In this document: positions 1 to 8,966 of the stretch, one piece after another | Position numbering within the stretch: the stretch's first letter is position 1 | Layout: each line of letters begins with the position of its first letter | DNA from: Hoeflea algicola | GTDB lineage: Bacteria > Pseudomonadota > Alphaproteobacteria > Rhizobiales > Rhizobiaceae | Assembly: GCF_026619415.1 (NCBI RefSeq) | Contig: NZ_JAOVZR010000001.1 | Span: forward strand, 3,146,501 to 3,210,500 | Direction: 5' to 3' | DNA length: 64,000 bases | Program-made: the position numbers and the translations under genes | Notes under the pieces: generated by a model | What the model was told of the DNA's origin: nothing | Seen by the model: the letters and a program-made list of their open reading frames with translations, nothing else | Database searches by the model: none

Positions 1-447
1 CTCATATTCGTCGGCGTCGAGATCGACCACGCCGTCTGGTGTTCGCGGCCCACCATGCGGCCCGGAACTGAAGCCGCTGCTCATGGTCTGAACCACGACC
101 CGGTTCTTGACCAGTCGCCACACCCCGTCGCGGATAGCCGGGACAAACAGCAGAAAGCCCAGCGAATCAGTGACGAAACCAGGCGTCAGCAGCAGCACGC
201 CTGCCACCAGCAGCATCACGCCATGCACCAGTTCGCGTCCGGGAACCCGGTTGGCACGCATTTCCGAGTTGATGCGATTGAATAGCCCGATCCCCTGCCA
301 GCGAAGCAGAAAGCTGCCGACCACGGCCGTCAGCAGCACCATGCCAAGTGTGGCCCAAACCCCTATCTGGCCGCCAATGACGACAAAGGCGGCGATCTCG
401 GCCAGCGGTATGGCGAGAAGCAAAAACGGGATCAGGGAGAAGCGCAT
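1..447 (-). CDS. fxsA: FxsA family cytoplasmic membrane protein (3' end cut by window)
   Basis: The reading frame opens at an ATG at 447 and stays open to base 1, so at least 149 residues are present and the stop lies outside the window. The N-terminus (MRFSLIPFLLLAIPLAEIAA) is a hydrophobic membrane segment. A second hydrophobic stretch follows, then a glycine- and leucine-rich segment ending LLLTPGFVTDSLG, which is the characteristic FxsA core. FxsA proteins are small inner-membrane proteins; the E. coli member relieves F-plasmid exclusion of phage T7, and the ancestral role is unknown. In rhizobia fxsA usually sits between secB and a Tim44-like gene read the other way. The Tim44-like gene is present at 580 and secB would lie just outside. 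Start and family are secure. Confidence 0.9.
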   Translation of the reverse strand, partial: MRFSLIPFLLLAIPLAEIAAFVVIGGQIGVWATLGMVLLTAVVGSFLLRWQGIGLFNRINSEMRANRVPGRELVHGVMLLVAGVLLLTPGFVTDSLGFLLFVPAIRDGVWRLVKNRVVVQTMSSGFSSGPHGGPRTPDGVVDLDADEYE

Positions 448-579
448 AGAGAGGTTTCCGAGCTTGATGCCGGGTCAGGATTGCCGCCCGCATGAAATAG
501 AATGCCACAACCCTTTGATTGATTGGCCCGGGGGCATTATATGCATCCTTACCGATGATGAAACCGAAAGAAGGCGGGA

Positions 580-1284
580 ATGGGTTCCTTTGATTTTGTG
601 ACGTTCTTCTTTTTTGTGGCGGCGGTGATAATTTTCATCCAGCTGCGTTCGGTGCTTGGCAAGCGCACTGGCAGCGAACGCCCGCCGCGCGAGCAGACGG
701 CCCGCCGTGAACAGGCAGGCACTGAAGGCGGAATGGACGATCCGAAAGTGGTTACGCTTCCCCGCCGCGGCCGGGAAAATGTCGAACCGGACATGTTTGC
801 CGCAGTTGATGCTTATGCTGAACCGGGTACTGAGCTCAACGAGGGACTGCGCGAGGTGGTCACCGCCGATCCGTCGTTTACGCCTCAGGAGTTCGTCGGT
901 GGCGCTACCATGGCTTACGAGATGATCGTCTCGGCCTATGCCGACGGTGATCGCAAGGCGCTGAAGGGCTTGTTGTCGCGCGAGGTCTTCGACGGCTTTG
1001 TTGCCGCCATCGATGAACGCGAAGCTCGTGGCGAGACGGTGCGGTCGAATTTCGTGGGCATCGAGAAGGCCAACATCATCCAGGCCGAGATGAAGGGGAC
1101 GGAAGCCAATATCACCCTGCGCATCATCAGCCAGCTGATTTCGGCGACGCTCGACAAGGACGACAAGGTGATCGAAGGCGATCTGGTTGACGTTACCGAT
1201 GTCAATGATGTCTGGACCTTCTCCCGCGACACACGGTCGAAGGATCCGAACTGGCGTCTGATCGCGACGGAAGCTGATCAGTAA
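580..1284 (+). CDS. Tim44/TimA-like membrane-anchored protein
   Basis: A 234-residue protein. Residues 3-22 form one strongly hydrophobic, phenylalanine-rich segment that anchors the N-terminus. A charged, low-complexity linker (RTGSERPPREQTARREQAG) follows, and from about residue 85 there is a globular Tim44-like domain (AYADGDRKALKGLLSREVFD, then a beta-rich C-terminus with DVWTFSRDTRS). In mitochondria this domain tethers Hsp70 at the import channel; bacterial homologues (TimA) are membrane-associated, with no settled function. The 1-base stop/start overlap with mltA (TAATG at 1282-1286) implies translational coupling. It diverges from fxsA across about 130 bp that should hold both promoters. 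Family assignment is firm; function is not. Confidence 0.9.
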   Translation: MGSFDFVTFFFFVAAVIIFIQLRSVLGKRTGSERPPREQTARREQAGTEGGMDDPKVVTLPRRGRENVEPDMFAAVDAYAEPGTELNEGLREVVTADPSFTPQEFVGGATMAYEMIVSAYADGDRKALKGLLSREVFDGFVAAIDEREARGETVRSNFVGIEKANIIQAEMKGTEANITLRIISQLISATLDKDDKVIEGDLVDVTDVNDVWTFSRDTRSKDPNWRLIATEADQ

Positions 1285-2417
1285 TGAATGTGTCGCTTCG
1301 GCGGGAAGAATTCGCATCGCTGCCCGGTTGGGCAGACGATGCGCCCGCCGCAGCCCTTGCCGCCTTTTGCCGTTCCGCCCGACATGTTGCCGAAAACGGT
1401 CCCTACAAGACCGGCTCGCTGGGCATTTCCCACGAAGAATTCAAGCCGGCTTATGATGCTGCACTCGGCTTGCAGGCGGCTGAATCCGGCTTAGCACCCG
1501 CCAGCGAGGCTCGGGCCTTCTTTGAAAAATGGTTCCGCCCGGTAAAAATTGATATTGATGACGGTGCTGGGTTCGTAACCGGCTATTATGAGCCGGAACT
1601 GGAAGTCACAGCGACAGCCGATTCCGACCATGCTTTCCCGTTTTTGCGCAAACCCGACAACCTGGTGAAGGTGCCGGATCCTGACGATCCGCCGGTGGGG
1701 ATCCCCGACGGCTATGCGTTCATGCTTGAGCAGAACGGCGAGGTCGGTGTCTGCCCGGACCGGCAGGCCATCGAGACTGGAGCTTTCCGCGGCCTGGGGC
1801 TCGAGATCGCCTGGGCTGGCTCGCGCGCGGACGTTTTCTTTGCCCATGTTCAGGGCTGCGCCCGTCTTGCCTTTCCCGATGGCCGCAACCGTCGAATCAC
1901 CTATGCCGCCAAGAGCGGTCACCCCTTCACCGGTATCGGCGGATTGTTGGTCGAGCGCGGCGAGATTGCCGCGAACGACATTTCAATGGCTACGATCCGG
2001 CAGTGGCTTGCTGCCAATCCGCAGCACGCCGATCAACTGATGTGGCAAAACCGTTCTTTCATTTTCTTTCGCGAGGCTGATGTCGATGACCCGCGGCTTG
2101 GCCCGGTGGCTGCCGCCAAGGTGCCGCTTGAGCCGGGACGGTCGCTGGCCGTTGACCGGCATATCCATACCTTCGGAACACCTTTTTTCATCAATGCGCC
2201 GGATCTGGCTGATTTTGACGCCGACCGGCCGTTTGCGCGGCTGATGATCGCCCAGGACACCGGCACCGCAATCGTTGGTGCGACGCGCGGCGATCTTTTT
2301 GCCGGATCGGGGCCGATGGCTGGCGACAAGGCGGGCGCCATCAGGAACAAGGCGGCTTTCACCCTGCTGGCGCCAGTCGGATCTCAATGTGCGCGGCGGG
2401 CCGGTCATGAAAGATGA
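1284..2417 (+). CDS. mltA: Membrane-bound lytic murein transglycosylase A (MltA family)
   Basis: A 377-residue protein that should cleave the MurNAc-GlcNAc bond of peptidoglycan, releasing 1,6-anhydro-muropeptides. The MltA domain is recognised by VTGYYEPELEVT (around residues 93-104) and FAHVQGCARLAFPDG. The C-terminal 3D domain holds AQDTGTAIVGATRGDLFAG, with the catalytic aspartate region, followed by GDKAG. Unlike E. coli MltA, the N-terminus (MNVSLRREEFASLPGW) shows neither a signal peptide nor a lipobox, so export is not explained by this start. The start overlaps the Tim44-like stop by one base, and the end overlaps the Smr gene by 11 bp, so the three genes look like one transcription unit. 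Confidence 0.92.
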   Translation: MNVSLRREEFASLPGWADDAPAAALAAFCRSARHVAENGPYKTGSLGISHEEFKPAYDAALGLQAAESGLAPASEARAFFEKWFRPVKIDIDDGAGFVTGYYEPELEVTATADSDHAFPFLRKPDNLVKVPDPDDPPVGIPDGYAFMLEQNGEVGVCPDRQAIETGAFRGLGLEIAWAGSRADVFFAHVQGCARLAFPDGRNRRITYAAKSGHPFTGIGGLLVERGEIAANDISMATIRQWLAANPQHADQLMWQNRSFIFFREADVDDPRLGPVAAAKVPLEPGRSLAVDRHIHTFGTPFFINAPDLADFDADRPFARLMIAQDTGTAIVGATRGDLFAGSGPMAGDKAGAIRNKAAFTLLAPVGSQCARRAGHER

Positions 2418-2958
2418 CAAGCGCAAGCTCAGTCACGAAGACCGGATAATCTGGGCGCAGGTGGCCCGGACCGTTGAGGCCTTCCCCGGCAAGAGCGTTG
2501 AGGGAGACGACTGGTTTGCCGTCGAAACACCGCAGCCCAAGGCCATGCGCCCGGATAAACCCGCACCACCCGCACGCCCTGAGATGCCGCGCAAGCTTCA
2601 ACCCGCGCCCCGGCCAAAGGTTCAGCCGATCGAGCAGCCGGTGGTTCGCAAGCTGGCCCGCGGCCGCTTGCCGATCGATGGTCGCATCGATCTTCATGGC
2701 CTGACCCAGAGTGAGGCCCACAATCTTCTCTGGGGGTTTCTGGCCCGCGCCCATGAGCGTGGCCTCCGCCATGTGCTGGTGATCACCGGCAAGGGCACGT
2801 CCCGCGGCGGCGCCGGTGTGCTCAAGCGGCACGTGCCCGAATGGCTGACCAAGCCGGAATTCCGGTTTCTGATTTCCGGATATGAGGATGCGGCGCGCGG
2901 CCATGGTGGCGAAGGCGCGCTCTATATCCGGCTGCGCCGTATCCGGGAGAAGCCGTAA
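2407..2958 (+). CDS. Smr/MutS2-C domain protein
   Basis: A 183-residue protein. The N-terminal 90 residues are charged and proline-rich with no recognisable fold. The C-terminal half is a complete Smr domain: IDLHGLTQSEAHNLL at its start, the nucleic-acid-binding loop ITGKGTSRGGAG, and HGGEGALYIRLRR near the end. Stand-alone Smr proteins often act as DNA- or RNA-cleaving enzymes, but the target of this subfamily is unknown. The ATG at 2407 was chosen because it lies within the mltA 3' end (11-bp overlap) and gives the usual N-terminus MKDDKRKLS; a longer upstream frame exists but would run deep into mltA. The stop abuts the XRE gene start, so the two are probably cotranscribed. Confidence 0.88.
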   Translation: MKDDKRKLSHEDRIIWAQVARTVEAFPGKSVEGDDWFAVETPQPKAMRPDKPAPPARPEMPRKLQPAPRPKVQPIEQPVVRKLARGRLPIDGRIDLHGLTQSEAHNLLWGFLARAHERGLRHVLVITGKGTSRGGAGVLKRHVPEWLTKPEFRFLISGYEDAARGHGGEGALYIRLRRIREKP

Positions 2959-3380
2959 TGACCCCGTTTGGTGAAGCCCTTCGCCGGCTGCGCGCCGAGC
3001 GCGGCGTGACCCAGCGCGAGATGGCCAAGGCCATTGGCGTGTCTCCGGCCTATCTGTCGGCGCTCGAGCATGGCCAGCGCTCCGAACCCAGCTGGCAATT
3101 CGTCCAGCGGGTAATCGGCTATTTCAACATCATCTGGGACGAGGCCGAGGAACTGCAGGCGCTCAGCGGCCTGTCGCGGCCGAAAGTAACCATCAACACC
3201 GCCGGGCTGACGCCAAAAGCCACCGAAGTTGCCAATCGTCTGGCTGCCGCCATTTCCCGGCTCGACGCGGACACTTTGGACCGGATCGGCAAATTGATCG
3301 AGACCGGAGAGACCGACGGGGACAACCCGCGTCCGGTGCAGTCGATTCCGCCCGGTCAGGGCGACAAGCTGCCGCGCTGA
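2958..3380 (+). CDS. XRE-family helix-turn-helix transcriptional regulator
   Basis: A 140-residue protein. Residues 4-65 form a Cro/CI-type helix-turn-helix (LRRLRAERGVTQREMAKAIG, then VSPAYLSALEHGQRSEPSW). The rest is a helical tail ending in a disordered, proline-rich stretch, with no ligand-binding or peptidase domain. The start codon overlaps the last base of the Smr gene's stop, so it is translationally coupled to it. The position after mltA and smr is common in rhizobia. Targets cannot be read from the sequence. Confidence 0.9.
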   Translation: MTPFGEALRRLRAERGVTQREMAKAIGVSPAYLSALEHGQRSEPSWQFVQRVIGYFNIIWDEAEELQALSGLSRPKVTINTAGLTPKATEVANRLAAAISRLDADTLDRIGKLIETGETDGDNPRPVQSIPPGQGDKLPR

Positions 3381-3410
3381 TTGAAAAATCCAATTATTGG
3401 CAAGCGTCGG

Positions 3411-3431
3411 AAAATAGCGCTGCCGCTATTT
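3411..3431. terminator. Hairpin between convergent XRE and DUF1402 genes
   Basis: AAATAGCG and CGCTATTT form a perfect 8-bp stem with the loop CTGC. The hairpin covers the stop codon of the DUF1402 gene and is followed on the minus strand by TTTTCC. The T-tract is short, so termination efficiency is uncertain. It is the only stable hairpin in this convergent gap. Confidence 0.45.
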
Positions 3432-4412
3432 GGCGATGATCTCGCGCAGCTCCTGTTCGTGGTCGTTGACCAGCCAGCCATAATAGTTTTCGCGCGGAAG
3501 CAGCGGTTTTTGGCCCCGGCTCTTGCGTTTCTCGTTTTCTTCTGCGAGTTCCGCGGCGCGGCGGGCAGCATTGCCGACATTGTAGAGCGTCGCCGTCACG
3601 CCGGGATTTTTGGAAATGTCGAAACCGGCGATGTCGCGGTAATTGTCGATCGATTCGGCAATCGATGCAGCCATATAGGCAAGCGTTGAATCCGGCTCCA
3701 TGATTGCCTCATAGACCTGAGCTGCATTGCCGGCGCTGAGCTTTCTCAGTCGCGACACCTTGTTGACGCGGTCGCTGTGGACCAATGCCGTCAGTGGGTT
3801 GAGCTGGCCCAGGCCAAAAGTCTGGCCGGCGTAGAATGGCTGAAAGAACACCGCCCCGAAACGATCGTTGGGAAACGATTTGCCGCCGACGGTCTTGCCC
3901 CGGAAACTGGTCTCCCAGACTTCCTCGCGGCAGGTCCAGACTTCAGCTGAGCCCGAGGCTTCCTTGCAGTCATCGAATTCCGGCCGCTTGACGAAATTGA
4001 GGACGCTCTCGCCATCATGCTCGAAGCGGAACCGCTCACCGGCATAGGAGATCGCCTTGATGTAATAGGTCTGCAGCCGGTCATAGGCGTCGACATTGTA
4101 GGTGTGCTCGCCCACAAGCGCGCCGACAATATGGATCGGATCGATCTTGTAGAGCGCCGACACCTTGCGGATTTTCGACTTGAGCTTGCTGTCGCCGGCG
4201 ATCAGATCGCGGATCTTCTCATATTTTGCGTCAAAGCTGGATTTGGTTGCCTTGGTGCGGCGTTTCGATGCTCCGGGGATTGTGGGCTGCTCGACGCTGC
4301 GGTTACCTGGCGGCACCAGTTCGTCAGCAACTGCCTGCACCGCCGGCGTCAAGCTCATGACAAGCGCGATCGACATCGCAACCATGGTCTTGAGCTTGCA
4401 ACTGTGCACCAT
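3426..4412 (-). CDS. DUF1402 family exported protein
   Basis: A 328-residue protein with a Sec-type signal peptide (TMVAMSIALVMSLTPAVQAVA) followed by DUF1402. The core has SALYKIDPIHIVGALVGEHT near residue 105 and FGLGQLNPLTALVHSDRV near residue 210. This recalls the E-(S)-GLGQ-(x)-P arrangement of lysozyme-like transglycosylases, but that functional link is inference. The family is largely confined to rhizobia. The ATG at 4412 was chosen because GAGAGG lies six bases upstream and it leaves a normal signal peptide; in-frame ATGs at 4415, 4436 and 4454 are possible. It lies 57 bp downstream of hslU on the same strand and may be its operon partner. Confidence 0.85.
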   Translation of the reverse strand: MVHSCKLKTMVAMSIALVMSLTPAVQAVADELVPPGNRSVEQPTIPGASKRRTKATKSSFDAKYEKIRDLIAGDSKLKSKIRKVSALYKIDPIHIVGALVGEHTYNVDAYDRLQTYYIKAISYAGERFRFEHDGESVLNFVKRPEFDDCKEASGSAEVWTCREEVWETSFRGKTVGGKSFPNDRFGAVFFQPFYAGQTFGLGQLNPLTALVHSDRVNKVSRLRKLSAGNAAQVYEAIMEPDSTLAYMAASIAESIDNYRDIAGFDISKNPGVTATLYNVGNAARRAAELAEENEKRKSRGQKPLLPRENYYGWLVNDHEQELREIIAK

Positions 4413-4511
4413 CATGATCCTCTCGGGCGTCGTCATCTTCAGGTTACGCCGCATCGCTGCGGCTTGACTGGCCGACGTTCATGGCCGCGAGGAACCGAAT
4501 TTTATCGCTGG

Positions 4512-5819
4512 TTACAGAATAAATCGCGACAGATCGGTATTCTGGGCAAGGTCGCCAACATGCTCCCGGACATAGTCTGAATCAATCGTGATTGTCGAGC
4601 CCGGCTGATCCGGGGCGGTGAAAGAAATCTCGTCGAGAACCCGCTCCATCACCGTCTGCAAACGCCGCGCGCCGATATTCTCAATGCTGCTGTTGAGGTG
4701 CACGGCAACCTCCGCCAGCGCGTCGATGGCGTCCTCGGTAAAGACCAGCGTCATGTCCTCGGTGGCCATCAAGGCCACATATTGCTTGATCAGGCTGGCC
4801 TCGGTTTCGGTCAGGATGCGGCGGAAGTCGTCCTTGTCCAGCGCTCTGAGTTCCACCCGGATCGGCAGGCGGCCCTGCAGTTCGGGCAGCAGGTCGGAAG
4901 GTTTGGAGACATGGAAGGCGCCGGACGCGATAAACAAAATGTGATCGGTCTTCACCGGTCCGTATTTGGTTGCCACCGTGGTGCCTTCGACCAGCGGCAA
5001 CAGGTCTCGCTGCACGCCTTCGCGCGAAACGCCGGCGCCGACGCCGCCATCGCGGGTCGCAATCTTGTCGATCTCGTCTAGGAAGACGATACCGTCGTCC
5101 TCTGCCGATTTCACTGCCTCCTGGTGAACCTGCTCCATGTCCAGAAGCTTGTCGGATTCATCATTGATCAGGGTGGCGTAGGATTCGCGCACCGTCGTCT
5201 TGATCTTGCGGGTACGCCCGCCCATCGCCTTGCCCAGCAGATCGCCGATATTGAGCACGCCGATATTGCCGCCCTGCATGCCCGGCAATTCGAATTGCGG
5301 CATGCCGTTTCCGGTGTCGGCCACCTCGATTTCGATTTCCTTGTCGTCGAGCAGACCATCGCGCAGTTTCTTGCGGAAAGAATCCCGGGTTGCTGGCGAT
5401 GCGGTGGAGCCAACCAGCGCGTCGAGCACGCGTTCCTCGGCATTCAGCCGTGCCTTTGCCTCGACTTCGCCGCGCTTGCGCTCGCGCACCAGGGTGATGC
5501 CGACTTCAACAAGATCACGGATGATCTGTTCGACATCGCGGCCGACATAGCCGACCTCGGTGAACTTGGTCGCCTCGACCTTGATGAACGGGGCACCGGC
5601 CAAACGCGCCAGCCGTCGTGAGATTTCGGTCTTGCCGACGCCGGTCGGCCCGATCATCAGGATGTTCTTGGGCATCACTTCTTCGCGCAGCGGACCATCC
5701 AGTTGCTGCCGGCGCCAGCGGTTTCTCAGCGCAATCGCCACGGCGCGCTTGGCGTCGTTCTGGCCGATGATGAATCGGTCAAGCTCGGTCACGGTTTCGC
5801 GGGGGGAAAAATTGCTCAT
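4512..5819 (-). CDS. hslU: ATP-dependent protease ATPase subunit HslU
   Basis: A 435-residue protein, the family's normal length. HslU is the hexameric AAA+ unfoldase that feeds substrates to the HslV peptidase in the cytoplasm. Walker A is GPTGVGKT at residues 57-64, and Walker B is [11 protein letters not shown] near residue 250. Between them lies the I-domain, and the AAA+ small domain with [15 protein letters not shown] follows. The C-terminus DLSRFIL is the tail that inserts into HslV and activates it. Its stop lies 57 bp before the DUF1402 frame and its start lies 7 bp after the preceding membrane-protein gene, so cotranscription with both is likely. hslV is upstream on the same strand but is separated by that membrane-protein gene. 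Confidence 0.98.
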   Translation of the reverse strand: MSNFSPRETVTELDRFIIGQNDAKRAVAIALRNRWRRQQLDGPLREEVMPKNILMIGPTGVGKTEISRRLARLAGAPFIKVEATKFTEVGYVGRDVEQIIRDLVEVGITLVRERKRGEVEAKARLNAEERVLDALVGSTASPATRDSFRKKLRDGLLDDKEIEIEVADTGNGMPQFELPGMQGGNIGVLNIGDLLGKAMGGRTRKIKTTVRESYATLINDESDKLLDMEQVHQEAVKSAEDDGIVFLDEIDKIATRDGGVGAGVSREGVQRDLLPLVEGTTVATKYGPVKTDHILFIASGAFHVSKPSDLLPELQGRLPIRVELRALDKDDFRRILTETEASLIKQYVALMATEDMTLVFTEDAIDALAEVAVHLNSSIENIGARRLQTVMERVLDEISFTAPDQPGSTITIDSDYVREHVGDLAQNTDLSRFIL

Positions 5820-5826
5820 GTGAAGA

Positions 5827-6987
5827 TCATGCCTTTATGGGTGGAAGCCTGTCGAGGACCGATGTGGGAAGAATCGGCCGGATTATCAAGCCGCGGATAC
5901 GCTGCCAGCCGGCCCCGAACAGGATCACCATTGCGCCGATGGCGATCAGGATCAGCGCAAATGGCGGAATCCCGGTGGTGTTGGCGGCACCGTTGACGAG
6001 GTAATAAATCCCGACCGAGCCGAAATAGGCCAGCGTTGGCGCCAGCAGCGAGCGCCGGTCGATTGCCAGCGCCACCAGCACGAACACGGCCATCATCAAC
6101 CCCAGCAAAATGCTGGCGCTGAGGCCCGGTTCGATCTGGCCCGACAGCACTTCCTGGCCGGTGGCGAGAATGAACAGCGGATGCACCAGCAGCGGCGCCG
6201 ACACCACATGTAGCCAGAAGGCGCAGTCCGACCAGACCGTCTGGCGTTCACGGTCGCGCAAATCAAGCCAGACCGCGACTAGGAATATCGCTAGTCCACA
6301 GACCAGCGGCACCGCCAGCGCATTGGCGAGGATGTCGGCCAACTGTTCTGGCAAAGGTGCAGCGACTGCGCCGCTGACCATCTGGTCATGGTAGAAAACC
6401 ACGGCACCCAGAAACGCCAGCCCGGTGGCGGCGATGGCCGCAACACCGGCCAGGATAGGCACCTTGAAGCGGAAGAAATAAAGCCCGGCAACAGCAATCA
6501 GGCCGCCACCGAGGATAAGCCCCACCGGTCCGGCTTCGGATCTGAGCGCCAGCAGTGCAAAGGCATTGAGATCACTGGGCAGGTTGACCCGGTTCATCAC
6601 CGCTTCAATCAGCAGCGACAGCGCCGCTGCCATGAAGATCAGCGCCAGCAGCGTGCTTGAAAGCCGCATCCGTTTTTGCCGGGTAACGATTTCAGCAACC
6701 ACCCAGCTGCCGAGCGCGATGGCCACGGCGATGGCCGTGTTGCCTTCGACAAATACCGACCGGAGCGCAAACAGCGCACCGGCAAACAACAGCGTCACGC
6801 CGACGGTGACAAAAATATCATTGCCGCCACCAACCAGCCGCATCTGGTCATCGACCGAGGGGGCAGTGGCCTGCTCAGCTGTCTGTTCGTCGAGGGTATC
6901 GGTGGCCAGTGTCAGAAGGGCTTCACGTTGTGCAGCATTGAGAATGCCGGCCTTGACCGCGCGATCAAGCGTTTCGTCATCAATCAT
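5827..6987 (-). CDS. Polytopic membrane protein inserted between hslV and hslU
   Basis: A 386-residue protein of unknown function. The first 55 residues are acidic and soluble (start [20 protein letters not shown]). They are followed by about ten hydrophobic segments, including [40 protein letters not shown] and [20 protein letters not shown]. The N-terminal helical tail before many membrane spans resembles DUF2157/DUF4401-type proteins, but no motif confirms this. It ends 7 bp before hslU and starts 120 bp after hslV, all on one strand. Other rhizobia often have a GNAT acetyltransferase gene between hslV and hslU, so this locus carries a different insert. No link to proteolysis is shown. Confidence 0.8.
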   Translation of the reverse strand: MIDDETLDRAVKAGILNAAQREALLTLATDTLDEQTAEQATAPSVDDQMRLVGGGNDIFVTVGVTLLFAGALFALRSVFVEGNTAIAVAIALGSWVVAEIVTRQKRMRLSSTLLALIFMAAALSLLIEAVMNRVNLPSDLNAFALLALRSEAGPVGLILGGGLIAVAGLYFFRFKVPILAGVAAIAATGLAFLGAVVFYHDQMVSGAVAAPLPEQLADILANALAVPLVCGLAIFLVAVWLDLRDRERQTVWSDCAFWLHVVSAPLLVHPLFILATGQEVLSGQIEPGLSASILLGLMMAVFVLVALAIDRRSLLAPTLAYFGSVGIYYLVNGAANTTGIPPFALILIAIGAMVILFGAGWQRIRGLIIRPILPTSVLDRLPPIKA

Positions 6988-7061
6988 GCGGTGGTCTCGC
7001 TACCGGATTTGCGCCCACGGGCGTTGAAGTCATGAACGGTCTTGCATTGGCCGTCGCCGAA

Positions 7062-7077
7062 CGATTCACGTGAAACA
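7062..7077. other. Candidate parS (ParB-binding) site
   Basis: The 16-mer CGATTCACGTGAAACA matches the bacterial chromosomal parS consensus TGTTTCACGTGAAACA at 14 of 16 positions, including the central TTCACGTGAA palindrome. It lies in the 120-bp gap between hslV and the next gene, not in coding sequence. Reading every CACGTG in the window, this is the only one with parS-like flanks. The surrounding genes belong to the origin-proximal rhizobial backbone, where parS sites are expected. The consensus is from memory; ParB binding is inferred. Confidence 0.65.
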
Positions 7078-7107
7078 CTCGACCGCGACAGACCGATGCA
7101 CACCGGC

Positions 7108-7668
7108 CTATTCAAGTTCAAGGGTCTCGATCACGATATTGCCGTTGGTGTAGACGCAGATATCACCGGCAATTTCCATCGCCCGTCGGGCAATCTCGGC
7201 GGCGGTCCGGTCGCTGTCCATCAGCGCGCGCGCCGCGGCATAGGCATAATTGCCGCCGGAGCCGATCGCCATGGTGCCGTGTTCGGGTTCCAGCACATCG
7301 CCATTGCCGGTAATCGCCAGCGTCACCGTCTTGTCGGCCACCAGCATCATTGCCTCAAGCCGCCGCAGATAACGGTCGGTGCGCCAGTCCTTGGCTAGTT
7401 CGACCGCGGCGCGAGTCAGCTGGTCGGGATATTGCTCCAGCTTGGCTTCAAGCCGTTCCAGCAGCGTGAACGCGTCGGCGGTGGCGCCGGCAAAACCGGC
7501 AATCACATTGTTGTCCTTGCCGATGCGGCGGACCTTTCGGGCGTTGCCCTTCATCACGGTCTGGCCGAGGCTGACCTGGCCGTCGCCAGCCATCACCACC
7601 TGCTGCCCCTTGCGCACGGTGATGATTGTGGTCGCATGCATCTGGCCAAATGGATTGTGCTCGCTCAT
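7108..7668 (-). CDS. hslV: ATP-dependent protease peptidase subunit HslV
   Basis: A 186-residue threonine peptidase that forms a double hexameric ring and degrades proteins unfolded by HslU. After a short N-terminal extension ([12 protein letters not shown]) comes TTIITVRKG; the first threonine corresponds to the catalytic N-terminal Thr of the family. The signature continues with [20 protein letters not shown] and [18 protein letters not shown], and the GSGGNYA loop is intact. The extension is common in rhizobial HslV, so the ATG at 7668 was kept, but an internal start just before HATT would also expose the Thr. It is divergent from hisB across 188 bp. Confidence 0.97.
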   Translation of the reverse strand: MSEHNPFGQMHATTIITVRKGQQVVMAGDGQVSLGQTVMKGNARKVRRIGKDNNVIAGFAGATADAFTLLERLEAKLEQYPDQLTRAAVELAKDWRTDRYLRRLEAMMLVADKTVTLAITGNGDVLEPEHGTMAIGSGGNYAYAAARALMDSDRTAAEIARRAMEIAGDICVYTNGNIVIETLELE

Positions 7669-7856
7669 CGGGCGTCCTTTCCTTCAAACGGCGTCTTGGC
7701 CGTAAATTCCTAAGCTTTGCTGTACGGCTGTATGTAAGCGCCCGCGAGGCGATTGCAAATATGCGCGCGGCCGGGCAGCACCCCTTCGAAAGCCGTTCTG
7801 GATATTTGCTGCGCGGGCTGGTATTGAGCGCCGATCCTATTGCCCGGAGACGCCAG

Positions 7857-8465
7857 ATGGCCAGTACCGAGACCGCGCGCACCGCTTCCGTTGCCCGCAA
7901 GACCAATGAAACCGACATTTCGGTATCTGTTCGTGTGGATGGAACCGGCGCCGGGTCGATTGCGACCGGGGTCGGCTTTTTCGATCACATGCTTGAGCAA
8001 CTCTCGCGCCATTCGCTGATCGATCTCGATGTCAGCGCCAAGGGTGATTTGCACATCGACGATCATCACACAGTCGAAGACGTCGGCATTGCCATCGGCC
8101 AGGCTCTGGCCAAGGCGCTGGGCGACCGCAAGGGCATTTGTCGCTATGCGTCGCTGGACCTGGCGATGGACGAAACCCTGACCCGCGCCGCCATTGATAT
8201 TTCCGGTCGCCCGTTTTTGGTCTGGGATGTCGACTTTTCTGCGCCCAAGATCGGAACATTCGATACCGAGTTGGTGCGCGAGTTCTTCCAGGCATTGGCC
8301 CAGCATGGCGGCATCACTCTGCATGTGACCAATCTTTATGGCGCCAACAACCACCATATCGCTGAGACCTGCTTCAAGGCGGTGGCCCGCGTGTTGCGCA
8401 CTGCCTGCGAGATCGATCCACGGCAGAAAGACCGGATTCCGTCGACCAAGGGGTCTTTGGCCTGA
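7857..8465 (+). CDS. hisB: Imidazoleglycerol-phosphate dehydratase
   Basis: A 202-residue, monofunctional HisB (the sixth step of histidine synthesis, dehydrating imidazoleglycerol phosphate). The metal-binding histidine motifs are intact: [36 protein letters not shown] and, in the second half, [20 protein letters not shown]. The ATG at 7857 gives [20 protein letters not shown], the normal N-terminus; the frame stays open further upstream but has no better start. It is the first gene of the hisB-DUF2628-hisH-hisA-hisF-hisE-coaA cluster, diverging from hslV. Confidence 0.97.
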   Translation: MASTETARTASVARKTNETDISVSVRVDGTGAGSIATGVGFFDHMLEQLSRHSLIDLDVSAKGDLHIDDHHTVEDVGIAIGQALAKALGDRKGICRYASLDLAMDETLTRAAIDISGRPFLVWDVDFSAPKIGTFDTELVREFFQALAQHGGITLHVTNLYGANNHHIAETCFKAVARVLRTACEIDPRQKDRIPSTKGSLA

Positions 8466-8498
8466 GCCTTCGGGCTTGCGGCTGAACGGGGAAAATTG

Positions 8499-8966
8499 AT
8501 GAGCAGCTATCTTGTTTTTGCAAGGCCGGGCACAGCGGTTCCCGATGAGGGTTCGGTGGTTCTCAACGATAGTTTCGCACCACTGGCCTTCGCGTTTCCG
8601 GTGTTTTGGTTGTTGTTCAACCGGCTCTGGCTGGAGGCGCTGTCGGCCATACTGATTCTGGGCGTGGCTTTGCTGATGGTCGCCAGCGCCAGCTTTTATT
8701 GGCCGGGTGTGGTTCTTGGTCTGGCGGTTTCGCTGATCACCGGTCTCGAGGGCCGCAACTGGCGCGCCTCGGCCTTGCTGCGGCGGGGCTGGCGTTTTGC
8801 CGATCTGGTCGAGGCTGGCGACGCTGAAACCGCATTTGATATCCATACCGCCCGGGCCGGGGCTGCGCCGGAGCAATCTCGCCGCCTGCGGCCAGCGCTG
8901 CAGGCGGGGCGTATGGAAGCAGGCGCCAATGGCGCCATTGGCCTTGTGCCGGTTGAAAGGACATGA
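8499..8966 (+). CDS. DUF2628 domain membrane protein within the his operon
   Basis: A 155-residue protein. It starts [11 protein letters not shown], then has [20 protein letters not shown] and two or three hydrophobic segments, which fits DUF2628. The C-terminal 40 residues are soluble and alanine- and arginine-rich. It lies 33 bp after hisB and overlaps hisH by 4 bp (ATGA at 8963-8966), so it is translationally coupled to histidine genes although no role in histidine synthesis is known. A TTG at 8496 would add one residue; the ATG at 8499 was preferred. Rhizobial his clusters often carry this gene. Confidence 0.88.
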   Translation: MSSYLVFARPGTAVPDEGSVVLNDSFAPLAFAFPVFWLLFNRLWLEALSAILILGVALLMVASASFYWPGVVLGLAVSLITGLEGRNWRASALLRRGWRFADLVEAGDAETAFDIHTARAGAAPEQSRRLRPALQAGRMEAGANGAIGLVPVERT

